Shown in pieces: positions 1 to 9,459 of a stretch of 64,000 nucleotides of DNA (position 1 is its first letter; each line of letters starts with the position of its first letter). The notes below the pieces were generated by a model that was not told where the DNA came from, made no database searches, and saw only the letters and a list, made by a program, of their open reading frames with translations. The position numbers and the translations under genes were made by a program. The DNA comes from Ferrimonas sp. YFM (GTDB lineage: Bacteria; Pseudomonadota; Gammaproteobacteria; Enterobacterales; Shewanellaceae), in assembly GCF_030296015.1 (NCBI RefSeq), contig NZ_AP027368.1, positions 1,364,001 to 1,428,000 on the forward strand, read 5' to 3'.

Positions 1-602
1 CTGTCTACGTCGAAGGTGCGGATGGACTCCAGCTCGTCGTCGAACAGATCCAGGCGCAGCGGCTGTTCGCTGCCCATGGGGAACAGATCGATGATGGAGC
101 CGCGTACCGCAAACTCACCATGTTCATACACCTGCTCCACATGGTGGTAGCCCGCCTGGGTCAGGTTATGGCGCAGGGCCTCGATGTCGATCTGCTGGCC
201 GGGCTCCAGCAGCAGCACGCTGCTGCCCACATAGTCCACCGGCGGAAGCCTGACCAGGGCGGTGTTGACCGGCACGATCACCAGGCCACTTTGAGTCTGG
301 GGCAGTCGATAGAGGGCTTCCAGGCGCTGGGAAACAATATCCTGATGGGGAGAGAAGCTGTCGTAGGGCAGGACCTCCCGGTCCGGGAACAGGGTGACCG
401 TCATCTCTGGGCAGAGGTAGGAGAGCTCCTGCTCCAGGTGCATGGCGGACGGGGTGTCCTGGGTGATCAGTAAGCTGACCCCCTGATGCTGTCGGGCCAG
501 GCGGCTGATGGTCAGGCTGAGGGCACTGCCGGTAAGGCCGGTAAGACGGCGCTTGCATCCGGCGCCGGCGGGGGCCGGAGCCAGGGGGGAAAAACTACTC
601 AT
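1..602 (-). CDS. mfd: Transcription-repair coupling factor Mfd, N-terminal part (runs off left edge)
   Basis: Mfd is the ATP-dependent translocase that removes stalled RNA polymerase from DNA lesions and recruits UvrA. Only the first 200 or so codons are present; the frame is open to base 1. It starts at ATG 602-600 (MSSFSPLAP). The visible part matches the UvrB-like N-terminal module, including the stretches VLPYDSFSPHQDI and EFAVRGSIIDLFPMGSEQP, which are typical of Mfd; the helicase domains lie outside the window. The gene is followed upstream, on the same strand, by the PilZ gene at 672-1253 with a 69-base gap. Identification is by remembered family sequence and is strong. No clear ribosome binding site is visible before the ATG. 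Confidence 0.92.
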   Translation of the reverse strand, partial: MSSFSPLAPAPAGAGCKRRLTGLTGSALSLTISRLARQHQGVSLLITQDTPSAMHLEQELSYLCPEMTVTLFPDREVLPYDSFSPHQDIVSQRLEALYRLPQTQSGLVIVPVNTALVRLPPVDYVGSSVLLLEPGQQIDIEALRHNLTQAGYHHVEQVYEHGEFAVRGSIIDLFPMGSEQPLRLDLFDDELESIRTFDVD

Positions 603-671
603 GATTCGGGCTTACTGAAGTTAGGTGCGGCTATTGTAGGCAAGGGGGGCGGGCGCTTCCACCCCGCCTTG

Positions 672-1253
672 TCAGGGAGTGTGTTGTTCGCGTCGGGCCT
701 GGGCCCGGGCACGCAGCAGTCTCTGCTCCACCTGCAGGCTGGCATGAACCAGACGCTCCTGGTCCGCCTCGATGATGCTGGTGAAGTCCAGGTCCCACAG
801 GTAGCCGTCCTCCTGGGGTAGACACTGGGTCAGTTCGGCAACGGCGAATACGGCGACGTTCTCTTCGGGCACCAGCAGCTTGATCTCGAGGATGGTGCCG
901 GGCTCCAGGGCCTCATCACTGTGGACCTGGGCACCACTGCCGCCAAAACGAACCCCCTGGCAGCGGTACTGGGCCTCGGTGCTCTTTTCCAGCTGAAGCT
1001 GCAATACCATATCCAGCTTGAGGTTTTGCAGGCTCAGGTACTCCGCCAGCTCGGCGGCGTGCTGGGCCAGGCTGGCCATCAGGGGCTGACAGCGCTGCTC
1101 CACTTCGTTGACCTGGGCCATCAGTTTGAAGGCCCGTGGCATCATGGCCAGCAGGGTATCGCCATCCACCAGGCGCTTGTCTGCGGGCAGGGGGTCGGCA
1201 AACAGGGTGAACTCGCAGCTGACGCTGAAAAAGCTTTGTTGCGTTTCGGACAT
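672..1253 (-). CDS. PilZ-domain protein (putative c-di-GMP receptor)
   Basis: This 193-aa protein has an N-terminal helical half (about residues 1-90, including NEVEQRCQPLMASLAQHAAE) and a C-terminal PilZ-type beta barrel (about 95-185). The barrel shows YRCQGVRFGGSGAQVHSDEAL, consistent with a degenerate RxxxR and (D/N)xSxxG pair, so c-di-GMP binding is plausible but not certain. PilZ proteins usually act in the cytoplasm as effectors of motility or surface attachment. A PilZ gene next to mfd and lolC is a common order in Shewanella-type genomes. It is likely co-transcribed with mfd on the minus strand and divergent from lolC. No membrane segments are seen. The specific role is unknown. Confidence 0.75.
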   Translation of the reverse strand: MSETQQSFFSVSCEFTLFADPLPADKRLVDGDTLLAMMPRAFKLMAQVNEVEQRCQPLMASLAQHAAELAEYLSLQNLKLDMVLQLQLEKSTEAQYRCQGVRFGGSGAQVHSDEALEPGTILEIKLLVPEENVAVFAVAELTQCLPQEDGYLWDLDFTSIIEADQERLVHASLQVEQRLLRARAQARREQHTP

Positions 1254-1323
1254 GGCCTGAACTTGTCTATTGGGGGCGAATAACTTTATTATCCGATAAC
1301 TTATCTATTTGGCAAATGGTTAG

Positions 1324-2547
1324 ATGTCGCCCTCTGTCTCCCTGCTTATCGGGTTGCGTTACTGGCGTGCCCGTAAGGACACCCAGTTCGTCTCCTTTAT
1401 TACCTTCTTCTCCGTGGCCGGTATCGCCCTGGGAGTGGCCGCGCTGATCGTGGTCAGCTCGGTGATGAACGGCCTGGAGGGGCGGCTGAAGACCCGCCTG
1501 CTCGGCGCCGTGCCCCAGGTGCTGGTGTCCGAGTCCCGTTATCTTGAAAGCCCCGCCGAGTTGCAACAGACTCTGGCCGCTCAGCCCGGGGTGGTGGGCG
1601 TGACCCCGCTGGTGAGTACCGAAGCGATGCTTCAGGGAGAGGGGGCCCTCAGTGGTGCCCAGATTCTCGGAGTGGATCCCGACCAGGAAGCCGGCTTCTC
1701 GACGGTTTCCGATCATCTGCTCAGCGGTCGCTGGCAGGATCTCGAGGCGGGGCAGTACCAGATTCTGATGGGCGCCCGCCTGGCCAGTCGCCTCAACCTG
1801 ATGCCCGGCGACAAGGTGCGGGTGATCTCCGCCACCGGCGCCGTCTACGGTCCCATGGGGCGCCTGCCCAGCCAGCGGGTGTTTACCCTGGCCGGGGTGT
1901 TTGAGCTTGGCGCCGAAGTGGATGGCAACCTGGCCTATGTGCACATCAACGACGCTGCCCGCCTCACCCGACTGGGCAAGGGAAAGGTGGCGTCCATGCG
2001 CCTCTATCTGGATGATGCCTTCAAGGCGCCCTCTCTGGCCGCCCAGCTGCAGACCCAGCTCGGAGAGGCGTTTCGGGTGCAGGACTGGCGCAACGACTAC
2101 GGCCAGCTGTTCAGTGCGGTCAAGATGGAGAAGAACATGATGGCCATGCTGCTGGCGCTGATCATCGCCATCGCCGCCTTCAACGTGGTCTCCGCCCTGG
2201 TGATGATGGTCACCGACAAAACTTCCGACATCGCCATCCTCAAAACCATGGGGCTGAGCCGCGCCTCGGTGATGGGGGTGTTCTCCGTCCAGGGGATGAC
2301 CAGTACCCTGCTGGGGGTGGTGATCGGCGCCCTGGCTGGCCTGGCGCTGGCGTTTAACCTGCAAGGGGTGATGGCCGCCCTGGGGATCTGGCTGTTGCCG
2401 CCCGGGCAGCCTCTGCCGGTTATCCTCAACTATGGCCAGATTGGCCTTATCCTGGCCGGCGCCATGCTGATCAGCTATCTGGCCACTCTCTATCCCGCTT
2501 GGCGGGCTTCCCTGATTCAACCCGCTGAGGCGTTACGTTATGAGTGA
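1324..2547 (+). CDS. lolC: Lipoprotein-releasing ABC transporter permease LolC
   Basis: LolC is a permease of the LolCDE complex, which extracts outer-membrane-destined lipoproteins from the inner membrane and hands them to LolA. At 407 aa it has the family layout: one N-terminal membrane segment (about 28-50, [20 protein letters not shown]), a large periplasmic domain (about 55-265), and three C-terminal segments with the FtsX-type fold near 270-400. The motif [11 protein letters not shown] precedes the second segment, as in FtsX-family permeases. It starts at ATG 1324 and overlaps lolD by 8 bases (2540-2547), indicating translational coupling. It is first in the lolC-lolD-lolE operon. The assignment to LolC rather than LolE rests on position and on similarity to the family as remembered. 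Confidence 0.93.
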   Translation: MSPSVSLLIGLRYWRARKDTQFVSFITFFSVAGIALGVAALIVVSSVMNGLEGRLKTRLLGAVPQVLVSESRYLESPAELQQTLAAQPGVVGVTPLVSTEAMLQGEGALSGAQILGVDPDQEAGFSTVSDHLLSGRWQDLEAGQYQILMGARLASRLNLMPGDKVRVISATGAVYGPMGRLPSQRVFTLAGVFELGAEVDGNLAYVHINDAARLTRLGKGKVASMRLYLDDAFKAPSLAAQLQTQLGEAFRVQDWRNDYGQLFSAVKMEKNMMAMLLALIIAIAAFNVVSALVMMVTDKTSDIAILKTMGLSRASVMGVFSVQGMTSTLLGVVIGALAGLALAFNLQGVMAALGIWLLPPGQPLPVILNYGQIGLILAGAMLISYLATLYPAWRASLIQPAEALRYE

Positions 2548-3223
2548 TCTGTTGCTGCGTTGTGAGCAGCTGGGCAAGGAGTATCGGGAGGGTAAGCTGG
2601 CCACCCGGGTACTGACTGACCTCAATCTGGAGGTGCATGCCGGTGAACTGCTGGCGGTGGTGGGCAGCTCCGGTTCGGGCAAAAGTACCCTGCTGCACAT
2701 CATCGGCACCCTGGACAGCCCCAGCGAGGGCCAGGTGTGGTTTAAGGGGCAGGAGCTGTTTGCCTTGAGCGATGGCGCCCGCACTCAGCTGCGCAACCGT
2801 GAGCTGGGCTTTGTCTATCAGTTTCATCATCTGCTGCCGGAGTTCACTGCCCTGGAGAACGTGATCATGCCTCTGCTGATCGCCGGTCAGTCCAAGGCCC
2901 AGGCCAGAGCCCGGGGGGAGGAGCTGCTCAATCGGGTGGGGCTGAATCACCGCATGGCCCATAAGCCCTCTGAGCTTTCCGGAGGCGAGCGCCAGCGTGT
3001 GGCCATCGCCCGGGCCCTGGTGAACAAGCCGGCGCTGGTATTGGCGGATGAACCCACGGGCAACCTGGATGAGACCACCGCCGAAGAGGTGTATGAGCTG
3101 ATTCGGGAGCTGGCCGCCCAGGAGGGGACCGCCTTCGTGGTGGTCACCCACGACCGGGAACTGGCCGCCCGGCTGGATCGCCAGCTGATGATGCATGGCG
3201 GCCGATTGCAGGAAGCCCAATGA
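2540..3223 (+). CDS. lolD: Lipoprotein-releasing ABC transporter ATPase LolD
   Basis: LolD is the cytoplasmic ATPase that powers LolCE. At 227 aa it is the normal family length. Walker [10 protein letters not shown] lies at residues 42-50, the ABC signature LSGGERQR near 145, and Walker B with D-loop [12 protein letters not shown] near 165, followed by the switch histidine in VVTHDRELA. The start ATG 2540 lies inside the end of lolC, and the stop overlaps the lolE start by 4 bases (ATGA at 3220-3223), so the three genes form a tightly coupled operon. All catalytic motifs are intact. Confidence 0.96.
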   Translation: MSDLLLRCEQLGKEYREGKLATRVLTDLNLEVHAGELLAVVGSSGSGKSTLLHIIGTLDSPSEGQVWFKGQELFALSDGARTQLRNRELGFVYQFHHLLPEFTALENVIMPLLIAGQSKAQARARGEELLNRVGLNHRMAHKPSELSGGERQRVAIARALVNKPALVLADEPTGNLDETTAEEVYELIRELAAQEGTAFVVVTHDRELAARLDRQLMMHGGRLQEAQ

Positions 3224-4458
3224 AGAACCTGGCTCTCATCTGGCAACTGGGGTGGCGATTCCTGCGCACCCGCCACAGTAACCGCTTTATCTCGGTGATC
3301 TCCCTCTCCTCCATCATCGGGGTGGCACTGGGTGTCACTGTGCTGATCCTGGTGCTCTCCGCCATGAACGGCTTCGAAAGGGAGCTTAAAGACCGGTTGC
3401 TGGCGGTGGTGCCCCAGGCGGAACTCATCGCGGTGGACAGCCCCATTCTGGACTGGAACGCCATGGCGGATGATGCCCTGAGTGAACCCGGCGTGGCGGC
3501 AGCGGCTCCCTTTACCCTGGTTAACGGCCTGCTGCAAAAGGGAGAGAAGCTCAAAGGGGTGTCGGTGCGAGGGGTGGACCCTGAGCTGGAGGCTCAGGTC
3601 TCCGATGCCCAGAGTTATATGTCTTCCGAGGCCTGGGGCTCACTCTCCGGTGATGACTCGCCCCTGGTGCTGGGCAAAGCCCTGGCGGCCGAACTGGGCC
3701 TGAGTCTGGGGGACAAGGTCACCCTGCTGGTGCCCCGGCCTGCCGCCCAGGGGCAGCGCCCCCCCAAGCGGGTGGTGTTTACCCTGACCGGGCTGTTTGA
3801 TCTCGGCGGCGAGATTGACCGCACCATGGCCTTCACCAGCCTCAGCCGGGCCTCACAGATACGGGACTTTGGCCAGGGCGTGGGCGGCCTGCGCCTCAAA
3901 CTGGATGATCTGTTCGCGGCGCCTCAGGTGATTCGCGCCGTGGGCTATCGCCAGACCCATTATCTCTACCTCAATGACTGGACCCGTACCCAGGGGCACC
4001 TCTACTCCGACATTCAGCTGATCCGCAGCCTGATGTACCTGGTGCTGGTGCTGATGGTGGCGGTGGCCAGTTTTAACATCATCTGCTCTCTGGTGATGGC
4101 GGTGCGGGACAAGCAGGCGGAGATCGCCATTTTGCGCACCATGGGCCTGGAGCGACGGGCGGTGATGGGGGCTTTCCTGGTACAGGGGGCCCTGACCGGT
4201 CTGACCGGCTGCCTGTTGGGGGCGGCCCTGGGCAGTGCCCTGGGCTGGCGGCTGTCCGATCTGGTGCGCGCCATAGAGCAGAGCCTGGGGGTGACCCTGC
4301 TCTCCGGGGATGTCTACTTTATCGATTTTCTGCCGTCACAGCTGATCTGGAGTGACGTGGTGTCGGTGACGGTGCTGGCCTTCCTGGTGACCGTGGTGGC
4401 GTCTCTCTATCCCGCCTGGAAAGCGGCGGCCCAGGAGCCGGCTCAGGCACTCAGGTAG
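3220..4458 (+). CDS. lolE: Lipoprotein-releasing ABC transporter permease LolE
   Basis: This is the second permease of the LolCDE complex, 412 aa and paralogous to lolC. It has the same arrangement: a membrane segment after an arginine-rich start (about 25-48, [20 protein letters not shown]), a periplasmic domain (about 50-265), then three segments, with [20 protein letters not shown] ahead of the second. In the family, LolE engages the lipoprotein substrate and LolC contacts LolA. It is last in the operon; a 10-bp perfect stem follows at 4485-4507 before the convergent gene. LolC/LolE naming follows gene order. Confidence 0.93.
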   Translation: MKNLALIWQLGWRFLRTRHSNRFISVISLSSIIGVALGVTVLILVLSAMNGFERELKDRLLAVVPQAELIAVDSPILDWNAMADDALSEPGVAAAAPFTLVNGLLQKGEKLKGVSVRGVDPELEAQVSDAQSYMSSEAWGSLSGDDSPLVLGKALAAELGLSLGDKVTLLVPRPAAQGQRPPKRVVFTLTGLFDLGGEIDRTMAFTSLSRASQIRDFGQGVGGLRLKLDDLFAAPQVIRAVGYRQTHYLYLNDWTRTQGHLYSDIQLIRSLMYLVLVLMVAVASFNIICSLVMAVRDKQAEIAILRTMGLERRAVMGAFLVQGALTGLTGCLLGAALGSALGWRLSDLVRAIEQSLGVTLLSGDVYFIDFLPSQLIWSDVVSVTVLAFLVTVVASLYPAWKAAAQEPAQALR

Positions 4459-4484
4459 GTGTCACACTGACACTCGGCAAAGAA

Positions 4485-4507
4485 AGAGGCACCCATGGGG
4501 TGCCTCT
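4485..4507. terminator. Bidirectional hairpin between lolE and the convergent oxidoreductase gene
   Basis: A perfect 10-bp stem (4485-4494 with 4498-4507) closes a 3-base loop. It sits between two convergent gene ends. The A-rich left flank gives a T-rich tail on the minus strand, so it fits best as the terminator of the gene ending at 4514 while also able to stop lolE transcripts. Confidence 0.7.
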
Positions 4508-4513
4508 GTTGCA

Positions 4514-5500
4514 TCAGGGGATCAGCAGCAGTTTGCCAGTGACCTTGCCCGCCTCGATGGTGCGATGGGCTTCGGCGGCCTCGCTCAGGGGCAGGGTGCT
4601 GTAGACCGGCTTGATCTTGCCTTCATCCAGCAGCTGGTAGAGTGCCTTCATGGAGCTTTCTACCAGTGGGTAGTCATTGAAGAAGGTGGCGTAGATCTCC
4701 GAGTAGGTGATGGTCGGGGCCTTACCGAAGTGCTTAAAGGCCTCCGCCTGCAGGTTGGTTTCGCCTGCGCCGCCCAGCAGCCCGAAGATCACCACGTGGC
4801 CCAGAGGTTTGAGCAGCTCCAGATCCTGGACAATGGTGTCACCTGCCACCGGGTTGAAGATGTAATCCACCCCCTCACCACCCGTAGCCTGTTTGACCTG
4901 CTCAACCCAGTTGTCATCTGAGGTGTCGAACATGAAATCGGCTCCCTGGCTGAGGCCATTGGCCAGCTTTTCTGCCTTGCGCTCCAGTCCCACCACGGTG
5001 AGGCCCGCATTTTTGGCCAGTTGGATCAGCGCAGTGCCCACACCGCCTGAGGCCGCATAGATCAGTGCGGTCTTACCGGGCTGCGCCCTGACGACGTTGT
5101 GCAGCATGTGGTAGGCGGTGAAGTAGTTCACCGGCAGTACCGCAGCTTCAAGCAGATCCGCATCACCAGACAGAGTCACCAGTCGGTCGGCCGGCACCGC
5201 GGCATACTCGGCGTAGGCGGACGCACCGATGGGGCCAAGGAAGGCCACCTTCTGCCCCGGCTTCAGCTCCGTGTTGTTGGCATCCACTATGGTGCCGCTG
5301 CCCTCGACGCCCGGAATAATGGGCAGCTCCGGCATCATGCCTGGAGGCATATTGCCTTCACGGATGATGGTGTCGATAAAGTTCACCGGGGCGGCGGCGA
5401 TCTTCACCAGCACCTCGCCTGTTTTTAGGGTTGGGGTGTCGACGTTCAGGTATTCAAGGGTGTCGGCTGCGCCGGTTTGCTTGATGCTAATTGCTTTCAT
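4514..5500 (-). CDS. Zinc-independent alcohol dehydrogenase / quinone oxidoreductase family protein
   Basis: This 328-aa protein belongs to the medium-chain dehydrogenase/reductase superfamily, quinone-oxidoreductase branch, which reduces quinones or alpha,beta-unsaturated carbonyls with NADPH. It has an N-terminal GroES-like domain (about 1-125, with PGVEGSGTIVDANNTELKPGQKVAF) and a Rossmann domain whose nucleotide loop is AASGGVGTALIQLAKNAG near 150-168. The cysteine cluster of zinc-dependent members is absent. It is divergent from the LysR gene at 5611 with a 110-base gap, the classical layout for a LysR regulator and its target. The substrate cannot be read from the sequence. Confidence 0.85.
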   Translation of the reverse strand: MKAISIKQTGAADTLEYLNVDTPTLKTGEVLVKIAAAPVNFIDTIIREGNMPPGMMPELPIIPGVEGSGTIVDANNTELKPGQKVAFLGPIGASAYAEYAAVPADRLVTLSGDADLLEAAVLPVNYFTAYHMLHNVVRAQPGKTALIYAASGGVGTALIQLAKNAGLTVVGLERKAEKLANGLSQGADFMFDTSDDNWVEQVKQATGGEGVDYIFNPVAGDTIVQDLELLKPLGHVVIFGLLGGAGETNLQAEAFKHFGKAPTITYSEIYATFFNDYPLVESSMKALYQLLDEGKIKPVYSTLPLSEAAEAHRTIEAGKVTGKLLLIP

Positions 5501-5610
5501 TCTGGGACTCTCCTCAGTGGCTATGGGGCAGATGCTAGGGGGGAATCCCTGTGGAGAACAGGCGTAAGAGCGGTTAAGATAATTCCATAAATGAGATTAT
5601 CGGGTGCCCG

Positions 5611-6513
5611 ATGAGAAAGTTATATGATGATCTGGAGCTGTTCTGCGCCGTGGTGGAAGCGGGGTCGCTGAAGGGGGCCTCCAGCACATTAGGGGTGCCC
5701 CACAGTACCGTCAGTCGCCGCATTGAGGCTTTAGAGCGGGAGATGGGACTCTCTTTGTTGCAGCGCACAACTCGCCAGCTGAAGGTGACCTCTCTGGGGG
5801 AGCAGATATACCAAGATTGTTCTCCCATGCTCAGGTCTATCAAAGACTCGCTCACATTGGCCAAGGAGAGAGAGCAGTCGTTCCAGGGGAGCTTGAAGGT
5901 CAGTATGCCCGTGAGAGCCGGGTTGGATTTTCTGGGATGCTGGATGTTGGACTTTGCCGCCGACCACCCCCGGATGCAGCTGGAGATGGAGCTTAGCGAT
6001 ACCTATGAAGATATGATTCACCGGGATATCGACTTGGCATTTCGAGTCGGCCCATTGAGCGACTCCTCGGCGGTAGCATCTCGTTTATGGGATATTCCCT
6101 ATACCCTGTTGGCCCACCCTGAGCTGTTGGAGCGTCATGGAGTTCAAGGCAGGATCCTGGACATCAGCCAGCTTGAGCAGTTGCCCTGTATTCAGGTGAA
6201 GCCGGTAATGAAATGGGGCTTTTGCTCTCAGGAAGGACAGATACTCTATGTTCAGCCTGGGCAGGGCGCTAGGGTGAATGACCTGGCGCTGGCCCATCAC
6301 GCCGCTGGGCTGGGGCTGGGAATTGTCTTCGGTCCCCGTGAAATGCACCGTAATAAAGATCTGGTGGAGCTTCAGGTGGAGGGTTGGCAGCCCATTCAAC
6401 GAACCATGTACGCATACCATATTGGCAAACGACACCTGAACAGCCGCATCCAGGCGATAGCCGAGTATGTTCGTCAGCGTCGTATCCAGTGGGAAACAGA
6501 GAGAAACCTCTGA
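5611..6513 (+). CDS. LysR-family transcriptional regulator
   Basis: This 300-aa regulator has an N-terminal winged helix-turn-helix (residues 1-60; ELFCAVVEAGSLKGASSTLG followed by HSTVSRRIEALEREMGLSLL), and a C-terminal periplasmic-binding-like effector domain (about 90-290). The variant opening FCAVVEAGSLKGAS and the effector region (DIDLAFRVGPLSDSS) resemble the CrgA/AaeR-like subgroup. It starts at ATG 5611 and is divergent from the oxidoreductase at 4514-5500, which it probably regulates through the shared 110-base intergenic region. A strong terminator follows at 6519-6544. The inducer is unknown. Confidence 0.88.
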   Translation: MRKLYDDLELFCAVVEAGSLKGASSTLGVPHSTVSRRIEALEREMGLSLLQRTTRQLKVTSLGEQIYQDCSPMLRSIKDSLTLAKEREQSFQGSLKVSMPVRAGLDFLGCWMLDFAADHPRMQLEMELSDTYEDMIHRDIDLAFRVGPLSDSSAVASRLWDIPYTLLAHPELLERHGVQGRILDISQLEQLPCIQVKPVMKWGFCSQEGQILYVQPGQGARVNDLALAHHAAGLGLGIVFGPREMHRNKDLVELQVEGWQPIQRTMYAYHIGKRHLNSRIQAIAEYVRQRRIQWETERNL

Positions 6514-6518
6514 CACAG

Positions 6519-6544
6519 AAAAGGCTCCTCTCGGAGCCTTTTTT
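6519..6544 (+). terminator. Rho-independent terminator of the LysR gene
   Basis: A 10-bp stem (6519-6528 with 6533-6542, loop TCTC) is followed by a T-run, starting 5 bases after the LysR stop codon. Confidence 0.9.
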
Positions 6545-6565
6545 GACGGAATTTACCGGCGAAGC

Positions 6566-7135
6566 TCAGCTGCCATTGCCATTGCCATTGCCATTGCCAT
6601 TGCCATTGCCATTGCCATTGCCATTGCGCTGTTTCTGGCGCTTCTTCCAGTTAAACAGGATGGAGTAGCGCCACAGGCTGTTGATCACGAAGTAGGTAAA
6701 CAGGGAACTGAGCACCCCAAGTACCAGACACCCTAACAGGAAGGGTTCGCCAATCTGGCCCAGGCTGGTGCTGAGCCACTCCCAACTGAGCTCAAACTGG
6801 AAGTGCCCCGCTTCGATTCCCAACAGGGAAGCCCCGACCAGGTAGGCCAGATAGAACATGAAGGGCATGGTGACCGGGTTGGTAAACCAGACGGTGACCA
6901 CCGCCAGGGGCAGATTAACCCCGAGGATGATGGCGGCGGCGGCGGCCAGGATCATCTGAAAGGGAACGGGAACCCACGCCATGAACATGCCGGCGGCAAG
7001 GGCGCCAGCGGCAGAGCGACGATTCAGGTGCCACAACCCCGGTTGATGGATCACATCACCGAAGAGTTTCAGGTGCTTGTGGTCCTTGAGCTTCTCAGGG
7101 TTCGGCATCAGCCGTTGAATGGTCTTTTTTGGCAT
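6566..7135 (-). CDS. DUF2062-domain membrane protein with a repeat-encoded Asn-Gly tail
   Basis: This 189-aa protein carries a DUF2062 domain: a basic N-terminus (PKKTIQRLMPNPEKLKDHKH), an amphipathic stretch, then about three membrane segments (around 48-75, 80-105 and 133-160). Family members of this kind are typically near 170 aa and the function is unknown; some sit next to comEC or glycosyltransferases. The odd part is the C-terminus: after WKKRQKQR come nine Asn-Gly pairs and a final Ser, encoded by a perfect hexanucleotide repeat at 6571-6627. The repeat runs straight into the stop codon, so unit-number changes would lengthen or shorten the tail without breaking the frame. It is divergent from comEC. 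Confidence 0.8.
   Translation of the reverse strand: MPKKTIQRLMPNPEKLKDHKHLKLFGDVIHQPGLWHLNRRSAAGALAAGMFMAWVPVPFQMILAAAAAIILGVNLPLAVVTVWFTNPVTMPFMFYLAYLVGASLLGIEAGHFQFELSWEWLSTSLGQIGEPFLLGCLVLGVLSSLFTYFVINSLWRYSILFNWKKRQKQRNGNGNGNGNGNGNGNGNGS
6571..6627. repeat. Perfect hexanucleotide tandem repeat, (TGCCAT)9 plus TGC
   Basis: Nine exact TGCCAT units (6571-6624) plus a partial unit are read on the minus strand as (Asn-Gly)9 at the C-terminus of the DUF2062 protein. Hexamers keep the frame, so this is a length-variable rather than an on/off repeat. Confidence 0.95.
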
Positions 7136-7165
7136 AGCGGTTTGTTATCGCCTAAACAGAGTCAG

Positions 7166-9355
7166 GTGAACAGTTTTCTTCTAGGTTGGGTGGCAGCCAT
7201 CAGCTCAGGCCTGTTCTGGCCGGCACTGCTGCCTCCCGGGTTTCTGGTCGTCATTGGAGCGGCCGCCCTCTGGCTAGTGCGGCAAAGGCCGATGCTGGCC
7301 GGATTGCTGCTGGGCATCTGCTGGTTCTCCTGGCACGGCGACCGTCATATCACGGCGTCGCAACCCCTGAATGAGGGGGAGCACCAGCTGGTGGCAAGGC
7401 TGCTCACTTTACCAACCCGCGGCGCACTATACCAGCGAACTCTATGGCAGGTCGAGAGAATCGGTGAAAGGTCACTGAAGTTTCACCATCCCAATCGCAT
7501 CTGGCTGAGCTACCAGGGAGAGACCCAATGGCAGGCGGGCCACCTCTATCAACTCAGGGTTAAATTGCGGCCCCCCATGGGTACCTTCAATCAGTTTAGC
7601 TGGAACCAGCGGCGCCATGCACTGGCCAACCGGGTGGTGGCTCAGGGACGCATCCTGGCGATGGAGCCCCTGGCGCAGAACAGCCACTGGCGGGTGCCCC
7701 TGGCCCAGACTCTGGAGCAGGCGGTGGCCCAGCTGCCCAGAGGGGATCTGCTGCGTGCCCTGGCCATGGCGGACCGGCGCGGCCTCAGTGATGAGCGCTG
7801 GCAGCAGCTGAGGGCCGCAGGCCTGACGCACCTGGTGGCGATCTCTGGACTGCATCTGAGCCTGGTGGCCCTGTTGCTGGTCACTGTGCTGGGCTGGTTG
7901 GCAAGGCGGCTGTTCCCCTCTCAGGGTGGTGGGGCACGTCTGCCCGTATTGATGGTGGCCGCCCTGGGGGTGACCGCCTATGCCCTGCTGGCCGGGCTGG
8001 GGCTGGCGACCCAGAGGGCGCTGATCATGGCTCTGGCGGCCATGGTGATGCTGGCCACCGGGCGATTCGGTCGTCCCTGGGAGCTGTTGCTTCGGGCCGC
8101 GGCGCTGTTGCTTTTGCTGGACCCCCTGGCGGTGCTGGGGCCGGGCTATTGGCTCTCCTGCTGCGCCGTTGCCATCATCATGCTGTTGGTGGCCCAGGCT
8201 CCCGGTTGGAGTCATGGCCGTCTGGCCAGCCTGGTGTGGATTCAATGTGGATTGACTCTGCTGCTGGGGCTGGTGCAACTGGGGTGGTTCGGCTCCCTGT
8301 CTCTCCATGCCCTGTGGGCCAATTTGTTGATGGTGCCCTGGGTGTCCCTGGTGGCTCTGCCCCTGACCCTGCTGGCCGCCCTGTGGAGCTGGAGCGCTTT
8401 GCCCTTTGCCGATGCTGGCTTGTGGTTGGCGGACCTGTCTCTGTGGCCTCTGGAGTGGGTGGCTCGACTGGCCCAGTCTCTGCCGGGGGCCAGTCTTGGC
8501 TGGGCCCATGGCCTGATGACCCTGATACTGCTCCCTCTGGCCCTGTGGCTGGTATGGCGTCCTCCTGTGCCCCTGGCCAGATGGCTGGCCCCCCTGTTGC
8601 TGATGCCGACACTGCTGACTCAGGTGGGAGAGCCCCCTTCGAGCTGGCGGGTGCATGTGATGGATGTCAGGCAGGGGCTGAGTGTGGTGGTGGAGAAGCA
8701 GGGCAGGGCCCTGGTGTACGACACCGGGGCGGCCTTTCCTTCCGGTTTCAGCTACGCCGAGCGGGTGGTGGATCCCTTCCTCAGAGGCAGGGGCATTGTC
8801 AGCCTGGATTATCTGGTGCTCTCCCATGGCGACAACGACCATGCGGGCGGGGCCGGGGCGATCAAACGCTTGTGGCCCGGGGTCGAGGAGATCTCGGGGG
8901 AGGGGTGCAAGCAAGGCCCCTCTCACTGGCAGGGGCTCGATCTGGCCTGGCAGAAGTTCGACTACCGGGGCAACAATGGTTCTTGCATCCTGCGCATCTC
9001 CGACGGTCAGCACAGCGTCCTGCTTCCCGGTGACATCGAGGCGGCCTCCGAGGCCAGGATGAGCCCGAAGCGGGCCACGGTATTGGTTACGCCCCACCAC
9101 GGCAGCCGCAGCTCCAGCACCGAGTCCTGGGTCAGGGCGGTCGCCCCCAGCATCGTTGTGCACCCGGCGGGCTGGCGCAACCGCTGGGGCTTCCCCCACC
9201 CGGAGATCGAGGCCAGGTACCAGGGCAGCGGGGCGCTTCAGAAAACCACGGGGCGTCAGGGGCAGGTGAGTGTTCACTTTCACCCTGAAGAGGTGAAGGT
9301 ATTGAGCTTCAGTGAGCAACTGGCTCCCTATTGGTACAACCAACGACGGTGGTAA
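7166..9355 (+). CDS. comEC: ComEC/Rec2-type DNA-uptake channel
   Basis: ComEC is the inner-membrane channel that takes up single-stranded DNA in natural transformation. From GTG 7166 (VNSFLLGWVAA) it is 729 aa. It has N-terminal membrane segments, an OB-like soluble region (about 60-160), the multi-pass Competence domain (about 170-470, with RALAMADRRGLSDERW and THLVAISGLHLSLVAL), and a C-terminal metallo-beta-lactamase domain (about 500-729) with LSHGDNDHAGG and a late TPHHGS motif. The frame is open to 6803, but that extension only mirrors the DUF2062 gene. TTG 7142 is an alternative start. It precedes msbA, as in many gammaproteobacteria, though msbA seems to have its own promoter. Confidence 0.88.
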   Translation: MNSFLLGWVAAISSGLFWPALLPPGFLVVIGAAALWLVRQRPMLAGLLLGICWFSWHGDRHITASQPLNEGEHQLVARLLTLPTRGALYQRTLWQVERIGERSLKFHHPNRIWLSYQGETQWQAGHLYQLRVKLRPPMGTFNQFSWNQRRHALANRVVAQGRILAMEPLAQNSHWRVPLAQTLEQAVAQLPRGDLLRALAMADRRGLSDERWQQLRAAGLTHLVAISGLHLSLVALLLVTVLGWLARRLFPSQGGGARLPVLMVAALGVTAYALLAGLGLATQRALIMALAAMVMLATGRFGRPWELLLRAAALLLLLDPLAVLGPGYWLSCCAVAIIMLLVAQAPGWSHGRLASLVWIQCGLTLLLGLVQLGWFGSLSLHALWANLLMVPWVSLVALPLTLLAALWSWSALPFADAGLWLADLSLWPLEWVARLAQSLPGASLGWAHGLMTLILLPLALWLVWRPPVPLARWLAPLLLMPTLLTQVGEPPSSWRVHVMDVRQGLSVVVEKQGRALVYDTGAAFPSGFSYAERVVDPFLRGRGIVSLDYLVLSHGDNDHAGGAGAIKRLWPGVEEISGEGCKQGPSHWQGLDLAWQKFDYRGNNGSCILRISDGQHSVLLPGDIEAASEARMSPKRATVLVTPHHGSRSSSTESWVRAVAPSIVVHPAGWRNRWGFPHPEIEARYQGSGALQKTTGRQGQVSVHFHPEEVKVLSFSEQLAPYWYNQRRW

Positions 9356-9400
9356 TTCATGTGGTAATTGACGGTTAAATCGACATTTGTTCACCTTGCG

Positions 9401-9429
9401 TTGGTATCCATGCCCTGTGTGGGTAGAAT
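9401..9429 (+). promoter_or_regulatory. Candidate sigma-70 promoter of msbA-lpxK
   Basis: TTGGTA (9401-9406) and TAGAAT (9424-9429) are separated by 17 bases and lie 30 bases upstream of the msbA start. Match is 4/6 and 5/6 to consensus. Not tested. Confidence 0.5.
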
Positions 9430-9459
9430 GGCCCCTTAAATTGAAATTCGGTTAACTCT

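Noticed and set aside
6803-7165. 121-residue N-terminal extension of comEC
   Set aside because: It mirrors the DUF2062 gene and has no membrane or domain character; GTG 7166 fits the family start.
7472-9394. 640-codon minus-strand frame opposite comEC
   Set aside because: Gln/His/Gly/Pro-rich translation typical of an antisense shadow in GC-rich DNA; comEC domains are on the plus strand.
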